From NCBI RefSeq assembly GCF_050749805.1, contig NZ_CP192738.1, forward strand, positions 1,302,001 through 1,366,000: 64,000 nt of DNA. The letters are read 5' to 3'. This document shows, piece by piece, positions 33,786 through 42,798 of the stretch. The notes under the pieces are model-generated. The model worked only from the letters and a program-made list of their open reading frames with translations, was not told the DNA's origin and searched no databases. Position numbers and translations under genes: made by a program. Source of the stretch: Hahella sp018986435. GTDB lineage: Bacteria; Pseudomonadota; Gammaproteobacteria; Pseudomonadales; Oleiphilaceae. The stretch's first letter is position 1. Each line of letters starts with the position of its first letter.

Positions 33786-34571
33786 ATGTTGAAGAAATTT
33801 TCAGTCTGTATCGCCCTGGCGGCGCTGGCGGGGTGCGATAGCTCCTCCTCGCCGGCCTCGTCCTCCGCCCCTGCGGCGACCGCGGAGACGAAGCCTGCGC
33901 AGGCGGCGAAACCTACCGCGCTTTACGCCATGCGCCCGGCGGATAACCTTTGGCCGGCGACGCGGGAGCAAAGCGAATTGAGCGACAACCTGCTGGCGAA
34001 GAACTACTACATTGTGTTCGACGGCTCCGGCAGTATGGACAATACCGATTGCGGCGACGGCAAGCGCAAGCTGGATGTGGCTAAAACCGCGGTGAAAAAG
34101 TTCGTCGAGCAGCTGCCGGCTGACGCCAATGTGGGGGTTTACGCCTTTGACGGCCAGGGCGTTGGCGAACGCACCCATCTCGCCACACAGAATCGTCCGG
34201 TCGTAAAACAGATGATCGACCAGTTGGTCGCCGGCGGCGGTACGCCGCTGTCCGCGGGCCTGGAGGACGGCCAAGCCGCGTTGACTACACAGGCGGGCAA
34301 GCAACTGGGCTATGGCGAATATCACCTGGTGATCATCACGGACGGATTGGCCAGCCGTGGTTATGAAACCGATGGGGCGGTGCAGTCCATTCTGCAGAAT
34401 ACGCCGATCAACATTCATACCATTGGTTTCTGTATTGGCGACGATCACTCCCTACATCAGCCAGGGTTGACCTTTTACCGCTCTGCGAGCGACCCGGACA
34501 GTCTGATGGCGGGGCTGAATGAAGTATTGGCCGAAGCGCCGGACTTCACGCTCCTGGAATTTCAACAATAG
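33786..34571 (+). CDS. VWA-domain lipoprotein
   Basis: The 261-residue protein is a lipoprotein (lipobox LAALAGC, Cys17) with a Ser/Ala/Pro-rich spacer (about 18-45) and a von Willebrand A domain whose MIDAS is intact: DGSGSMD (D79-x-S81-x-S83), a Thr in GGGTPLSAGLE and an Asp in LVIITDGLA. MIDAS domains bind proteins through a divalent metal. It lies 11 bases after the first binding-OmpA gene. In Ter-type systems VWA proteins are linked to TelA proteins; here it is exported and lipid-anchored, not cytoplasmic. Confidence 0.88.
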   Translation: MLKKFSVCIALAALAGCDSSSSPASSSAPAATAETKPAQAAKPTALYAMRPADNLWPATREQSELSDNLLAKNYYIVFDGSGSMDNTDCGDGKRKLDVAKTAVKKFVEQLPADANVGVYAFDGQGVGERTHLATQNRPVVKQMIDQLVAGGGTPLSAGLEDGQAALTTQAGKQLGYGEYHLVIITDGLASRGYETDGAVQSILQNTPINIHTIGFCIGDDHSLHQPGLTFYRSASDPDSLMAGLNEVLAEAPDFTLLEFQQ

Positions 34572-34607
34572 AACGCAAGGCGACCTCAGGCAGTAGAGAC
34601 TGGATGC

Positions 34608-36152
34608 ATGAAAGCGCACGTTAAGATCGTAATCATCCTGCTGTTGGGCGGGCTGCTGGTGATGGCGGGAGTCAAAATATTCCTGCTGCAATCCCAGGAG
34701 GACCGCCAACTGCAGACCACAGACGCCAAGAACACCAAGGGAACCATTCGCCTGGCCAGGGATAGCTGGGTGGGCTACTTCCCCTTGTGTTCGCCGGAAA
34801 TGAATGCGCGCCTGCGCCGCCAGGGCTATCTGCTCGAATGCGTGGATGATCAGGCCGACTATCAGGACCGCTTCAAGCGTCTGAGCAAAGGCGAGTACAC
34901 CTTTATCGTCGCCACGGTGGACAGTTATGTCCAGAACGGAGCGGCCGTGAATTATCCCGGTCCCATCATCTCGGTGATCGACGAGAGCAAAGGCGGTGAC
35001 GCCATTGTGGCGCGTCAGTCCAAAGTGGCGGGCATTGAGGATTTACGAACCGCAAACGGCGTCAGAGTGGCGTTTACGCCCAACTCGCCCAGCGAGCATC
35101 TGTTAAGGGCGATCCGCAGCCATTTTGACCTGACCGCGCTGAATCAGTCGACCTCCTGGAAAATGCCGACCAACGGCTCGGGCGAAGCGCTGGACGCGCT
35201 GCTCAAAGGGCAGGCGGACGTGGCGGTGGTGTGGGAGCCGGAAGTGACCCGGGCCTTGTCCAACGATGGCATTGTGCGTCTGCTGGGCACCGAGGACACC
35301 CAGAAGCTGATTGTGGATGTGCTGGTGGCCAACGCCACGGTGCTGCGCAAGGACCCGGAAATGGTGTCAGTGTTCCTGAAAGCGTATTACCAGACGCTGC
35401 AGCACTATCGTCGCAACCAGGATGAGCTGGTGAAAGCGCTGCGTGACGAATACGGCCTCGACGCCAAACAGTCCAAAGAACTGCTGAGCGGCGTAGAGTG
35501 GAAGAGTCTCACCGAAAATGCGGAAGACTGGTTTGGCGTTGGACGCCGCAACGCCGGTCGTGAGTATCTAGTGGACACCATTGAGTCCGCGGTCGGCATT
35601 CTGCTCGACGACAAAGTGTTCAGCCGTAATCCCATACCGAACAACGACCCTTATCGACTGCTCACCAGCGCCCCCATTAAAGAGCTTTACGACACCCTGG
35701 CCACGGGTGAGTTCGCCGGCGAAAGCAGCTCTGCGGAGAAAGCGCGTTTTCGCGCGCTGGCCGCGTCGGAGTGGGAACGCCTGCGGGAGTTCGGCGCGCT
35801 GAAAGTGCGTCCGATTATCTTCGCCAGCGGAACGTCGGAGCTGACGCTGGAAGGCAAGCGCGAAGTGGATTTGTTGATGGAAAACCTGCAGCACTACCCG
35901 AACTTCCGCGTGGAGATTCGCGGGCATACTGGCGTCAGGGGCGATGCGGAAGCAAACAAACGGCTTTCCCTGGACCGCGCCGAAGCGGTGTATCGCTATA
36001 TCGAAGTCACCTATGAAATCGATCCGAACCGGTTCCGATTTGTTGGTTTTGGCGGTGAAAAACCACTGCCGCAACTGCCGAACGAATCGTTGCGCGCCTA
36101 CAACTACCGCCTGCCGCGGGTGGAAATCGTTTTGGTGAGTGGGGAAATCTAG
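34608..36152 (+). CDS. Solute-binding protein fused to an OmpA-like domain (second copy)
   Basis: The 514-residue protein has an N-terminal membrane anchor (7-27) with no clear cleavage site, a solute-binding region (about 45-345, with TIRLARDSWVGYFPL, GVRVAFTPNSPSEHLLRA and GQADVAVVWEPEVTRAL) and an OmpA-like domain (about 400-511) with the peptidoglycan-binding pattern VEIRGHTGVRGDAEANKRLSLDRAEAV. It differs from the first fusion in sequence and membrane attachment, so it is not a recent duplicate. It is followed by the next gene after only 2 bases. Confidence 0.9.
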   Translation: MKAHVKIVIILLLGGLLVMAGVKIFLLQSQEDRQLQTTDAKNTKGTIRLARDSWVGYFPLCSPEMNARLRRQGYLLECVDDQADYQDRFKRLSKGEYTFIVATVDSYVQNGAAVNYPGPIISVIDESKGGDAIVARQSKVAGIEDLRTANGVRVAFTPNSPSEHLLRAIRSHFDLTALNQSTSWKMPTNGSGEALDALLKGQADVAVVWEPEVTRALSNDGIVRLLGTEDTQKLIVDVLVANATVLRKDPEMVSVFLKAYYQTLQHYRRNQDELVKALRDEYGLDAKQSKELLSGVEWKSLTENAEDWFGVGRRNAGREYLVDTIESAVGILLDDKVFSRNPIPNNDPYRLLTSAPIKELYDTLATGEFAGESSSAEKARFRALAASEWERLREFGALKVRPIIFASGTSELTLEGKREVDLLMENLQHYPNFRVEIRGHTGVRGDAEANKRLSLDRAEAVYRYIEVTYEIDPNRFRFVGFGGEKPLPQLPNESLRAYNYRLPRVEIVLVSGEI

Positions 36153-36154
36153 GT

Positions 36155-36961
36155 ATGACCTTTGACACCAAAGCGATCAAACCCGCCAAAATCAAAGCGG
36201 AGACGCTGAAAACCTCGCTGACCCAGCCGGTGACGCTATATCCCGCTTTGGTCGGCTTTCTGGGCGGCGCCGCGACCATGCTTTTTGGTGTGGGCGGCGC
36301 AACGCTGGGCGCCTTGGTAGGCGGCGCCGTATTGGCGCTGGGCGGCTGGTCCTGGGAGTACTTCGCCAAAGGCGGAACTCACGCCAATCGCTACATTGAG
36401 CGATATCGCAAAGCGCTGGAGGCGCAGCGCAAACAGGCCATCGCTCACCTTAATACGGAGTTGTCTAAACTGAATGCGGATGACGCCATTCAACAGCTGC
36501 AGTTATTTCAGAAGAAGTTTGAGATCTTCAATCAGGTGCTCAATCGTAAACTCCAGTCCACGGAACTGACCTATAACCGCTATCTGGCGATGGCGGAGCA
36601 GGTGTATCTGAATGGCCTGGATAACCTGGAAGGCGTCTCTCTGTCCCTGCAGTCAGTCAGCGCGATTGACCGGATCGCTATCGAGAGCAAGCTGCAGCGC
36701 ATGGATGGCGTTGACTCAGCGGAAGCGGAAAGAACCCGCGAGCAGCTCCGCGGTCGTTTGCATTTGTTCGATGAGCAAATGCAGCGTGTGCGCTCCCTTT
36801 ATGCAGAAAACGAGGAAGCGTTGACCAAACTGGATCAGGTCAGCGCCCGTCTCGCCAATACGGATTTCAGTAGCGGTCGCGCCGCCATGGATATGGAGCA
36901 AGCGATCAAGGAACTGACCACACTAATTGAAAACTCGCAGCAATATGCGCAAAAAAAGTGA
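36155..36961 (+). CDS. Membrane-anchored coiled-coil protein, unknown
   Basis: The 268-residue protein has two hydrophobic, glycine-rich helices near residues 27-47 and 50-66 followed by a long, mostly helical cytoplasmic or periplasmic region (about 75-265) with heptad-like patterns. No family is recognised. It lies 2 bases after the second binding-OmpA gene and 13 bases before telA, so it is surely part of the operon and is a candidate membrane partner for TelA. Confidence 0.7.
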   Translation: MTFDTKAIKPAKIKAETLKTSLTQPVTLYPALVGFLGGAATMLFGVGGATLGALVGGAVLALGGWSWEYFAKGGTHANRYIERYRKALEAQRKQAIAHLNTELSKLNADDAIQQLQLFQKKFEIFNQVLNRKLQSTELTYNRYLAMAEQVYLNGLDNLEGVSLSLQSVSAIDRIAIESKLQRMDGVDSAEAERTREQLRGRLHLFDEQMQRVRSLYAENEEALTKLDQVSARLANTDFSSGRAAMDMEQAIKELTTLIENSQQYAQKK

Positions 36962-36974
36962 TGAGGAATAACCA

Positions 36975-38159
36975 TTGAGCAATTTAATCCTGACCGAGAA
37001 AGAGAAAATAGAGAAGCAGGTCATTGCGGAAACCTCCAAATCTGAAGAGGTTGATCCCAAGCTGCAAGCGCAGGCTGACGAGCTGGTGGATAAATTGGTC
37101 GGCATCGATCTTCGCAATCTGGACCAGCGCGACGCTCAGGCCCGCGCCGTGGCCAATCTGGGTGAAACTGTGACGCGTAATATGGCGCAGCAAAGCGCAA
37201 TGCTGAAACAGCCCATGGCCAATCTGCTGCGTGACGCTCAGGACGGCGGCCCGGTGGCGCAAGGCCTGCTGACGTTACAGGAGCAGGTGACCGACATCAA
37301 TCCGAACCGGGTTGATTTCAACATGGGCGGCTTTCGTCGACTGCTGTCGATGATCCCAGGCGTGGGCACGCCTCTGGCGCGCTGGTTCGCGCGTTATCAA
37401 AGCGTTGAAGGCGTGATTCAGGACATCGTGGCGACCCTGAAAGACGGCAAGTCGCAACTGGAGCGGGATAACGTCACCTTGCGCAACGATCAGAAGCGTA
37501 TGCGTGAACTGACCTTCCTGCTGCAGGACTACATCAAGCTGGGACAGTTGCTGGACAGACAGCTGACTTCTCAGGTGGAGCGCCAGGAAGATGAGGAGAA
37601 GCGTAAGTTTCTGGAAGAGGAAGTGCTGTTCCCGTTACGCCAGCGCATTATCGACCTGCAGCAAATGCTGGCGGTGAACCAGCAAGGCGTGTTGTCCACA
37701 GAAGTGATCATCCGCAACAACCAGGAATTGGTGCGCGGCGTTGATCGCGCCTGCAACGTGACTGTGACTGCGTTGTCCACGGCTTCCACGCTGGCGCTGG
37801 CGTTACAGGCGCAGAAGAAGGTGCTGAAAGGCGTGCAGGCGGTGACTCAAACCACCAACGATCTGATTGCCGAAACCGCCAGCACATTGCGCACTCAGGG
37901 CGTGGAGATTCAAAAGCAGGCTTCTCAGGCGCAGCTGGACATCAATACGTTGAAGAAAGCCTTTACCGATGTGCAGGCCGCTCTGGAAGAACTCAGCAGC
38001 TTCCGTCGCAACGCCCTGCCCAAGATGGCGCAGTCTATTGTGGATATGGATGACCTGAGCGGCAAAATGGAGAAATCCATCCAGAAAATGGAAGGAGCGG
38101 AAGAAGCCCGCGTTTCCCTGGAAGACGCCATTGAAATTATTGATATCAATAAAGAATAA
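36975..38159 (+). CDS. TelA-family protein (toxic anion resistance family)
   Basis: The 394-residue, almost wholly helical protein matches TelA through QRDAQARAVANLGETVTRNMAQQSAML, the GGFRRLLSMIPG region, KDGKSQLERDNVTLRNDQKRMREL and LPKMAQSIVDMDDLSGKMEKSI. Members are tied to tellurite resistance and to Ter-type stress systems; biochemistry is not established. The start is a TTG at 36975 with GAGGA upstream. There is no TerD-like gene beside it. It is embedded in the transporter operon, 13 bases after the coiled-coil gene. Confidence 0.9.
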   Translation: MSNLILTEKEKIEKQVIAETSKSEEVDPKLQAQADELVDKLVGIDLRNLDQRDAQARAVANLGETVTRNMAQQSAMLKQPMANLLRDAQDGGPVAQGLLTLQEQVTDINPNRVDFNMGGFRRLLSMIPGVGTPLARWFARYQSVEGVIQDIVATLKDGKSQLERDNVTLRNDQKRMRELTFLLQDYIKLGQLLDRQLTSQVERQEDEEKRKFLEEEVLFPLRQRIIDLQQMLAVNQQGVLSTEVIIRNNQELVRGVDRACNVTVTALSTASTLALALQAQKKVLKGVQAVTQTTNDLIAETASTLRTQGVEIQKQASQAQLDINTLKKAFTDVQAALEELSSFRRNALPKMAQSIVDMDDLSGKMEKSIQKMEGAEEARVSLEDAIEIIDINKE

Positions 38160-38214
38160 CCGGCTGTCCGTTACTGACGACGGACGCAATACTTTGCAAC
38201 AAGGAAAAAGATTT

Positions 38215-39249
38215 ATGGTACGAAGCATAACCTCCATCATGATGTGCCTGGCGGTGTCCGCCTCCGCTTCAGCGGCGGATAAGTTCAAACTGGCCTGGTC
38301 CCATTACACTGGCTGGGAGCCCTGGGGCTACGCAGCGGATCAGGGCATCGTCAAGAAGTGGGCGGACAAGTACGGCATTGAAATTGAAGTGCAGTTGATC
38401 AATGACTACGTCGAGTCCATCAACCTTTATACCGCCAGCGACTTTGACGCGGTCACCGCGACTAATATGGACGCACTGACGATTCCTTCCGTCAGCGGCG
38501 TGGACACGCAGGCGATTATCGTCGGCGACTATTCCAACGGCAACGACGGTATCGTCGTGAAAGGCGCGCACAGCGTGGCGGAGTTGAAAGGTCGGGAAAT
38601 CAACTTGGTGGAGTTTTCCGTATCCCATTACATGCTGGCGCGTGCACTGGATAAAAACGGGATGTCTGAAAGAGACGTCACGGTAGTGAATACCTCTGAT
38701 GCGGACATCGCCAGCGCCTTTATCTCCAGCTCCAAAGGCGCGGTGGTGACCTGGAATCCGCCTTTGCAGCAGGCGCGTAACGCCAAGGGCGCGCAGATGA
38801 TTTTTGACTCGTCCATGATTCCAGGTGAAATTCTGGATATCACATTTGTGAAGACAGACGCGGATGAGCGTTTCAAGAAAGCCCTTACCGGCGCTTGGTA
38901 TGAAACCATGGCGACCATAAGCGGCGGCGCCGGCAGCAAAGAAGCGATCGAGTATATGGCGGAAGCCACTGGCGCCACGGTGCCTGAGTTTAAAGCTCAG
39001 CTGCGCACCACCGCGATGTTCTACACGCCAGCCGAAGCCCGCGACTACACCAAGTCCGACGCGATTGAGAAGACCATGGAGTACGTGCGTCAGTTCAGCT
39101 TTGACAAAGGTTTGTTTGGCGCTACCGCGCAGTCGGCTGACTTTGTCGGCATTCAGTTCGATAACGGCAAAGTGCTGGGTGACGAGAAAAACGTCAAGCT
39201 GCGCTTTACCAGTAAATATATGGACATGGCCGCACAGGGTTCCCTGTAA
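38215..39249 (+). CDS. Substrate-binding protein, urea-carboxylase-region type
   Basis: The 344-residue protein has a signal peptide (cut near ASA/ADK, about residue 20) and a nitrate/taurine-type binding fold with KLAWSHYTGWEPWGYAADQGIV, which I recognise as typical of the binding protein found near urea carboxylases (in other bacteria). The ATG at 38215 with AAGGAAAAA is preferred over one 28 codons earlier that overlaps telA. It is the last gene of the operon (55 bases after telA) and the most likely partner of the permease and ATPase. No urea carboxylase is present here. Confidence 0.85.
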   Translation: MVRSITSIMMCLAVSASASAADKFKLAWSHYTGWEPWGYAADQGIVKKWADKYGIEIEVQLINDYVESINLYTASDFDAVTATNMDALTIPSVSGVDTQAIIVGDYSNGNDGIVVKGAHSVAELKGREINLVEFSVSHYMLARALDKNGMSERDVTVVNTSDADIASAFISSSKGAVVTWNPPLQQARNAKGAQMIFDSSMIPGEILDITFVKTDADERFKKALTGAWYETMATISGGAGSKEAIEYMAEATGATVPEFKAQLRTTAMFYTPAEARDYTKSDAIEKTMEYVRQFSFDKGLFGATAQSADFVGIQFDNGKVLGDEKNVKLRFTSKYMDMAAQGSL

Positions 39250-39266
39250 CAGGCTTTTTGTCCTAG

Positions 39267-39293
39267 CGGGCGGGAAAGGCGATATCCCGCCCG
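39267..39293 (+). terminator. Hairpin after the transporter operon
   Basis: A perfect 9-base stem (CGGGCGGGA at 39267-39275, TCCCGCCCG at 39285-39293) lies 17 bases past the last gene. No T run follows, so termination is probable but not certain. Confidence 0.45.
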
Positions 39294-39524
39294 TGCAGGC
39301 TTCAGTTTGCAGCTTTGAGTCGGTGGAATTGAAACCGGTTGGAAGGGGGATGGTGGAGCCTTGCAATTTAAAGTTAATGCTGTAAACATCGTTCGGTCGC
39401 AAGTGACGGCGACCGGCGAATAACGCCCGATCCTGTGTGCGCCTGATGGCGTGTAGCAGTATGACGTCAGGAGGCCAGGACATTTTTCGTCATGAAGCAA
39501 TGTAAGCAATAAAGGTGAATTCCA

Positions 39525-40313
39525 ATGCTTTTTTCCAAGCTCCTGGGAGAAGTTAGCGACTCAGTATGCGATGTAGAAATCGCCGAGGACTGGTCCCAAG
39601 GTCGCTCGACCTTTGGAGGGCTGGTAGCGGCGTTTATCTACGAAGCCATGCGCCAGTCACTCTCCGAGGATCGCCCACTGCGTGAATTTAATATCTCGTT
39701 CGTCTCCCCCGTCGCCCCTACTAAATTGACCGTCGCCAGCGAGTTATTGCGCGAAGGCGGTTCAGTCAGCCAGGTGTTGGGCCGCGCTATTCAACAAGGG
39801 GAAGTGAAAGCCACGGCTTTCGCCAGTTTCGGCAAGGCGCGGGACACCATCATCAATGCGTCCGGGGAAGCGACGCCAGAAGCGAAGGCCCCTGATCAGT
39901 GTATTGAAATGCCCTACATTAAAGGCGTCACGCCCGAGTTTACCCAGCATTTCAACTACTACTACGCCTATGGCAACCTGCCGTTCTCCGGCGTGCAGTC
40001 GAGAGAAATGGGTGGCTGGGTGCGCTTCCGCCAGCCGGAACCAGCGATGACTCTGGGGCACATTCTTGGATTGGTGGACGCCTGGCCGCCAGCGACCTTG
40101 CCTTGGGTGAAAGCGCCGGCTCCCGCCAGCACGCTGACCTGGTCTATTCAGTTCCCGCAGCCAACGCCATCAATTCAGCCGGATGAGCTGTGTCTGTATA
40201 AGGCATACGTTGAGCACGCTTCGGAAGGGTATGCTTATACCCGCTCCAAGTTGTGGAACGCCAAAGGCGAGTTGGTGGCGCTCAGCCAGCAGACCGTAAC
40301 GGTATTCGGCTAA
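39525..40313 (+). CDS. Acyl-CoA thioesterase (double hotdog type)
   Basis: The 262-residue protein has a double-hotdog arrangement: WSQGRSTFGGLVAAFIYEAM in the first half and LGHILGLVDAWPP in the second are the patterns of the TesB-like thioesterase family with the ends TRSKLWNAKGELVALSQQT. It should hydrolyse acyl-CoA to free acid. A hairpin separates it from the convergent radical SAM gene. Confidence 0.87.
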   Translation: MLFSKLLGEVSDSVCDVEIAEDWSQGRSTFGGLVAAFIYEAMRQSLSEDRPLREFNISFVSPVAPTKLTVASELLREGGSVSQVLGRAIQQGEVKATAFASFGKARDTIINASGEATPEAKAPDQCIEMPYIKGVTPEFTQHFNYYYAYGNLPFSGVQSREMGGWVRFRQPEPAMTLGHILGLVDAWPPATLPWVKAPAPASTLTWSIQFPQPTPSIQPDELCLYKAYVEHASEGYAYTRSKLWNAKGELVALSQQTVTVFG

Positions 40314-40320
40314 GCCGTAC

Positions 40321-40344
40321 AGAGCGAGCCATAGGGCTCGCTCT
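40321..40344. terminator. Bidirectional hairpin between thioesterase and radical SAM genes
   Basis: Perfect 10-base arms AGAGCGAGCC (40321-40330) and GGCTCGCTCT (40335-40344) with loop ATAG lie between two convergent stops, the second arm overlapping the radical SAM stop codon. T runs are absent. Confidence 0.5.
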
Positions 40345-41434
40345 ACAAGGAAAACAGATCAATCTGCCTGGATGCCCCTGGCGGGGTGAACAGGTCTGTG
40401 CGCAGTGGAGAGTCCCGTCGTAGATTAAGTCCATTGCGCTTGGCGGCGATACTAAAGCGTTGCTCGATCAGGCGGGCGAAGTGTCCCACGCCGCTTTGGC
40501 GAGTGCGGAAATCAGACTGATACAGCTCGCCATTTCTGCACTCTCTCAGCAAGTTGAGCGCCTTCTCCTTGCGCAGCGGATAGTGCTGCTGCAGCCAGTT
40601 TTCGTAAAGCTCCTTTAACTGATGAGGCAATCGCAACAGGATATAGCCGGCATTGAGTGCGCCGGCGTTGGCGCATTGGGTAACGATATCTTCAATTTCC
40701 GGATCGTTGATGCCGGGGATCACCGGAGCCACCATGACGCCAACGGGGATGCCTTCCCGGCGCAAGGTCTCTATCGCTTTGAGACGCGCTTTGGGACTCG
40801 CCGCGCGGGGTTCCAGGATATTTTTCAGTTTCACGTCCATGGTGGTGACGCTGATCATGACTTTGACCAGATTCTGAAACGCCAGCTCCCGCAATAGATC
40901 AATATCGCGCAGTATGAGGTTGCTCTTGGTGATCAGTGTAACCGGGTGCTTGGTATCCACCATGACATTGAGCAGACTGCGGGTGATTTTTAGTTGCCTT
41001 TCGGAGGGCTGATATGGGTCGGTGTTGCCGCCGATAGCAATGGTTTCGCAGCGGTAATTGCGCTGATCCAGAAAGACCCGCAGCTTTTCCGCTGCATTGG
41101 TTTTGCAGTAGATCTTGGTTTCAAAGTCGAGGCCCAGCGACAGATCCAGGTACTCATGACTGGGGCGGGCGTAGCAGTAGACGCATCCATGTTCACATCC
41201 CTGATAGGGATTGATGGAGTAAGTGAAGGGAATATCGGGGGAATTATTCTTGCTGACAATGGACTGACAGCTTTGCTGGATATATTCCGTTTGCGGGTGC
41301 TTCTGATAAGCTTCGTCGTGGACTTCGCTCCACGCGGCGATTTCAGCGGGATCGCTCTCGCTGCGTTGCGGGTGAAAACGATTGTGTGGATTGGTCCCGG
41401 TTCCACGCCCTTTGCTTGCTTCGCCGTATTGCAT
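40343..41434 (-). CDS. Radical SAM protein, PA0069 family
   Basis: The 363-residue protein has the CxxxCxxC iron-sulfur motif CEHGCVYC, a GNTDPYQPSE SAM-binding stretch and the DNA-photolyase-like SplB/PA0069 pattern. Spore photoproduct lyase relatives suggest a repair role but the substrate is not known. A near-perfect SOS box lies 16 bases upstream of the start codon, so it is expected to be induced by DNA damage, as I recall for Pseudomonas PA0069. Confidence 0.9.
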   Translation of the reverse strand: MQYGEASKGRGTGTNPHNRFHPQRSESDPAEIAAWSEVHDEAYQKHPQTEYIQQSCQSIVSKNNSPDIPFTYSINPYQGCEHGCVYCYARPSHEYLDLSLGLDFETKIYCKTNAAEKLRVFLDQRNYRCETIAIGGNTDPYQPSERQLKITRSLLNVMVDTKHPVTLITKSNLILRDIDLLRELAFQNLVKVMISVTTMDVKLKNILEPRAASPKARLKAIETLRREGIPVGVMVAPVIPGINDPEIEDIVTQCANAGALNAGYILLRLPHQLKELYENWLQQHYPLRKEKALNLLRECRNGELYQSDFRTRQSGVGHFARLIEQRFSIAAKRNGLNLRRDSPLRTDLFTPPGASRQIDLFSL

Positions 41435-41449
41435 AACCTGCCTCCAAAA

Positions 41450-41469
41450 TACTGTTTAAATGTACAGTA
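41450..41469 (-). promoter_or_regulatory. LexA (SOS) box
   Basis: TACTGTTTAAATGTACAGTA has outer CTGT and ACAG half sites separated by 8 bases, the gammaproteobacterial LexA consensus, with extra TA/TA flanks symmetric. It sits directly before the radical SAM gene at promoter distance. Confidence 0.88.
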
Positions 41470-41610
41470 TTTTGTTTGGGGACGGCAACAGGAATTTTCT
41501 GCGGTATGTTCGGATCGTAATTTCGGGCTCAAACATAAATGATTGTAAGCTTTCGCGTATGATGTTAAATACGCTTTTGCTTCAGTGGGTTAGGAAGAAA
41601 TGGTGATTTA

Positions 41611-42630
41611 ATGCGTTGGGGATTGTGTCTTTTGTTACTCGGGGCGACGATGGTTTTCGCCGAAGAAAACGAGACGCCTATATTGGCGTGCTATGAGCTG
41701 GAGGATGTACAGCAACGCCTGATTTGTTATGACAGCGTAGCCAAATCCCTGGGCAAGGAAGACGATCCCCAAACGGGCGCGGTAGAGGAGCAGAATGATG
41801 ACCCCCTAGGCGATATCCGGCAACCCAGCGATATCGATAAGCGCCTGGAGTTTGAAACGACTTTCTCCGACAACCGATTCCTCATTATCCCTCACAAGCC
41901 CAACTATCTGCTGTTGTATTCCTATGTGGACGACCCCAACGAGATGCCATACAGCCCGACCAGAGAGCCTAGTATGGACCTGGAGAGTCAAAAGCACTCG
42001 GAGACTAAGTTCCAGATTAGTTTCAAAGTGCAATTGGCGCGTAACTTTATCCCCGAGCCCATGAGCCTCTGGTTTGCCTATACTCAGGTCTCTTTCTGGC
42101 AGTTGTATAACCAGTCACTGTCCGCGCCTTTTCGGGAAACCAATTACGAGCCCGAGCTGATTTTTTTGTTCCGTAATAACCTGAGCCTGTTTGGCTACAC
42201 CTCTGAGCACTATGTGCTGGGATTGAGTCATCAGTCGAATGGGCGCACCGAGCCGACGTCGCGAAGCTGGAACCGCATCTATACGGCGTTCCTGTTCAAT
42301 CAGGGAAGTATGACTTTCAGCGTTAAACCCTGGTGGCGACTGCCGGAAAGCGGGGATGACGACGACAACCCCGATATTCACAACTATATGGGGTACGCAG
42401 AGTTTGGGGCGACCTATAAGCATAATGAGAACGTGGCCAGTATGCGCCTGTTCAACAACTTCCGCCGCAATGACAACCACACCACGGTGCAACTGTCCTA
42501 CAGCTTCCCCTTGCAGGGGCGTTTGAAGGGATATATCGAGTATTACGATGGCTATGGCGAGAGTCTGATCGACTATAACCACCGCACGCAAAGGATTGGC
42601 TTTGGGGTGTTGCTCACAGACTGGTATTAA
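41611..42630 (+). CDS. pldA: Outer-membrane phospholipase A
   Basis: The 339-residue protein has a signal peptide (cut near VFA), an N-terminal extension with cysteines (ILACYELEDVQQRLICYD, about residues 25-44) and the OMPLA barrel with the catalytic His-Ser pair in LSHQSNGRTEPTSRSWNRIY and the Asn-bearing NYEPEL. It hydrolyses phospholipids in the outer membrane when lipid asymmetry is lost; the dimeric calcium-dependent mode is known for the E. coli enzyme. A strong terminator follows. Confidence 0.93.
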   Translation: MRWGLCLLLLGATMVFAEENETPILACYELEDVQQRLICYDSVAKSLGKEDDPQTGAVEEQNDDPLGDIRQPSDIDKRLEFETTFSDNRFLIIPHKPNYLLLYSYVDDPNEMPYSPTREPSMDLESQKHSETKFQISFKVQLARNFIPEPMSLWFAYTQVSFWQLYNQSLSAPFRETNYEPELIFLFRNNLSLFGYTSEHYVLGLSHQSNGRTEPTSRSWNRIYTAFLFNQGSMTFSVKPWWRLPESGDDDDNPDIHNYMGYAEFGATYKHNENVASMRLFNNFRRNDNHTTVQLSYSFPLQGRLKGYIEYYDGYGESLIDYNHRTQRIGFGVLLTDWY

Positions 42631-42649
42631 ACTAAATGTCTGACGAGTC

Positions 42650-42686
42650 CGCCGGCCCGACGCCATCGCGCCGGCGAGTTTTTTTA
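42650..42686 (+). terminator. Rho-independent terminator after pldA
   Basis: Arms CGCCGGC (42650-42656) and GCCGGCG (42670-42676) are followed by a run of seven or more Ts. Confidence 0.75.
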
Positions 42687-42798
42687 ATTATTTTGCTTTT
42701 GCTTAATTTTCAATAACAAAATACCAACGCGGCTTAAACAGCTTAAATTCCCTCGAAAATTAGAATGGCTCCATACAGATGTGATGGAGAAAGTGGGA

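Noticed and set aside
38269..39483. Long minus-strand open frame opposite the last binding-protein gene
   Set aside because: The plus-strand protein has a clear family match and signal peptide; the opposite frame is low-information and starts beyond the gene with no ribosome site.
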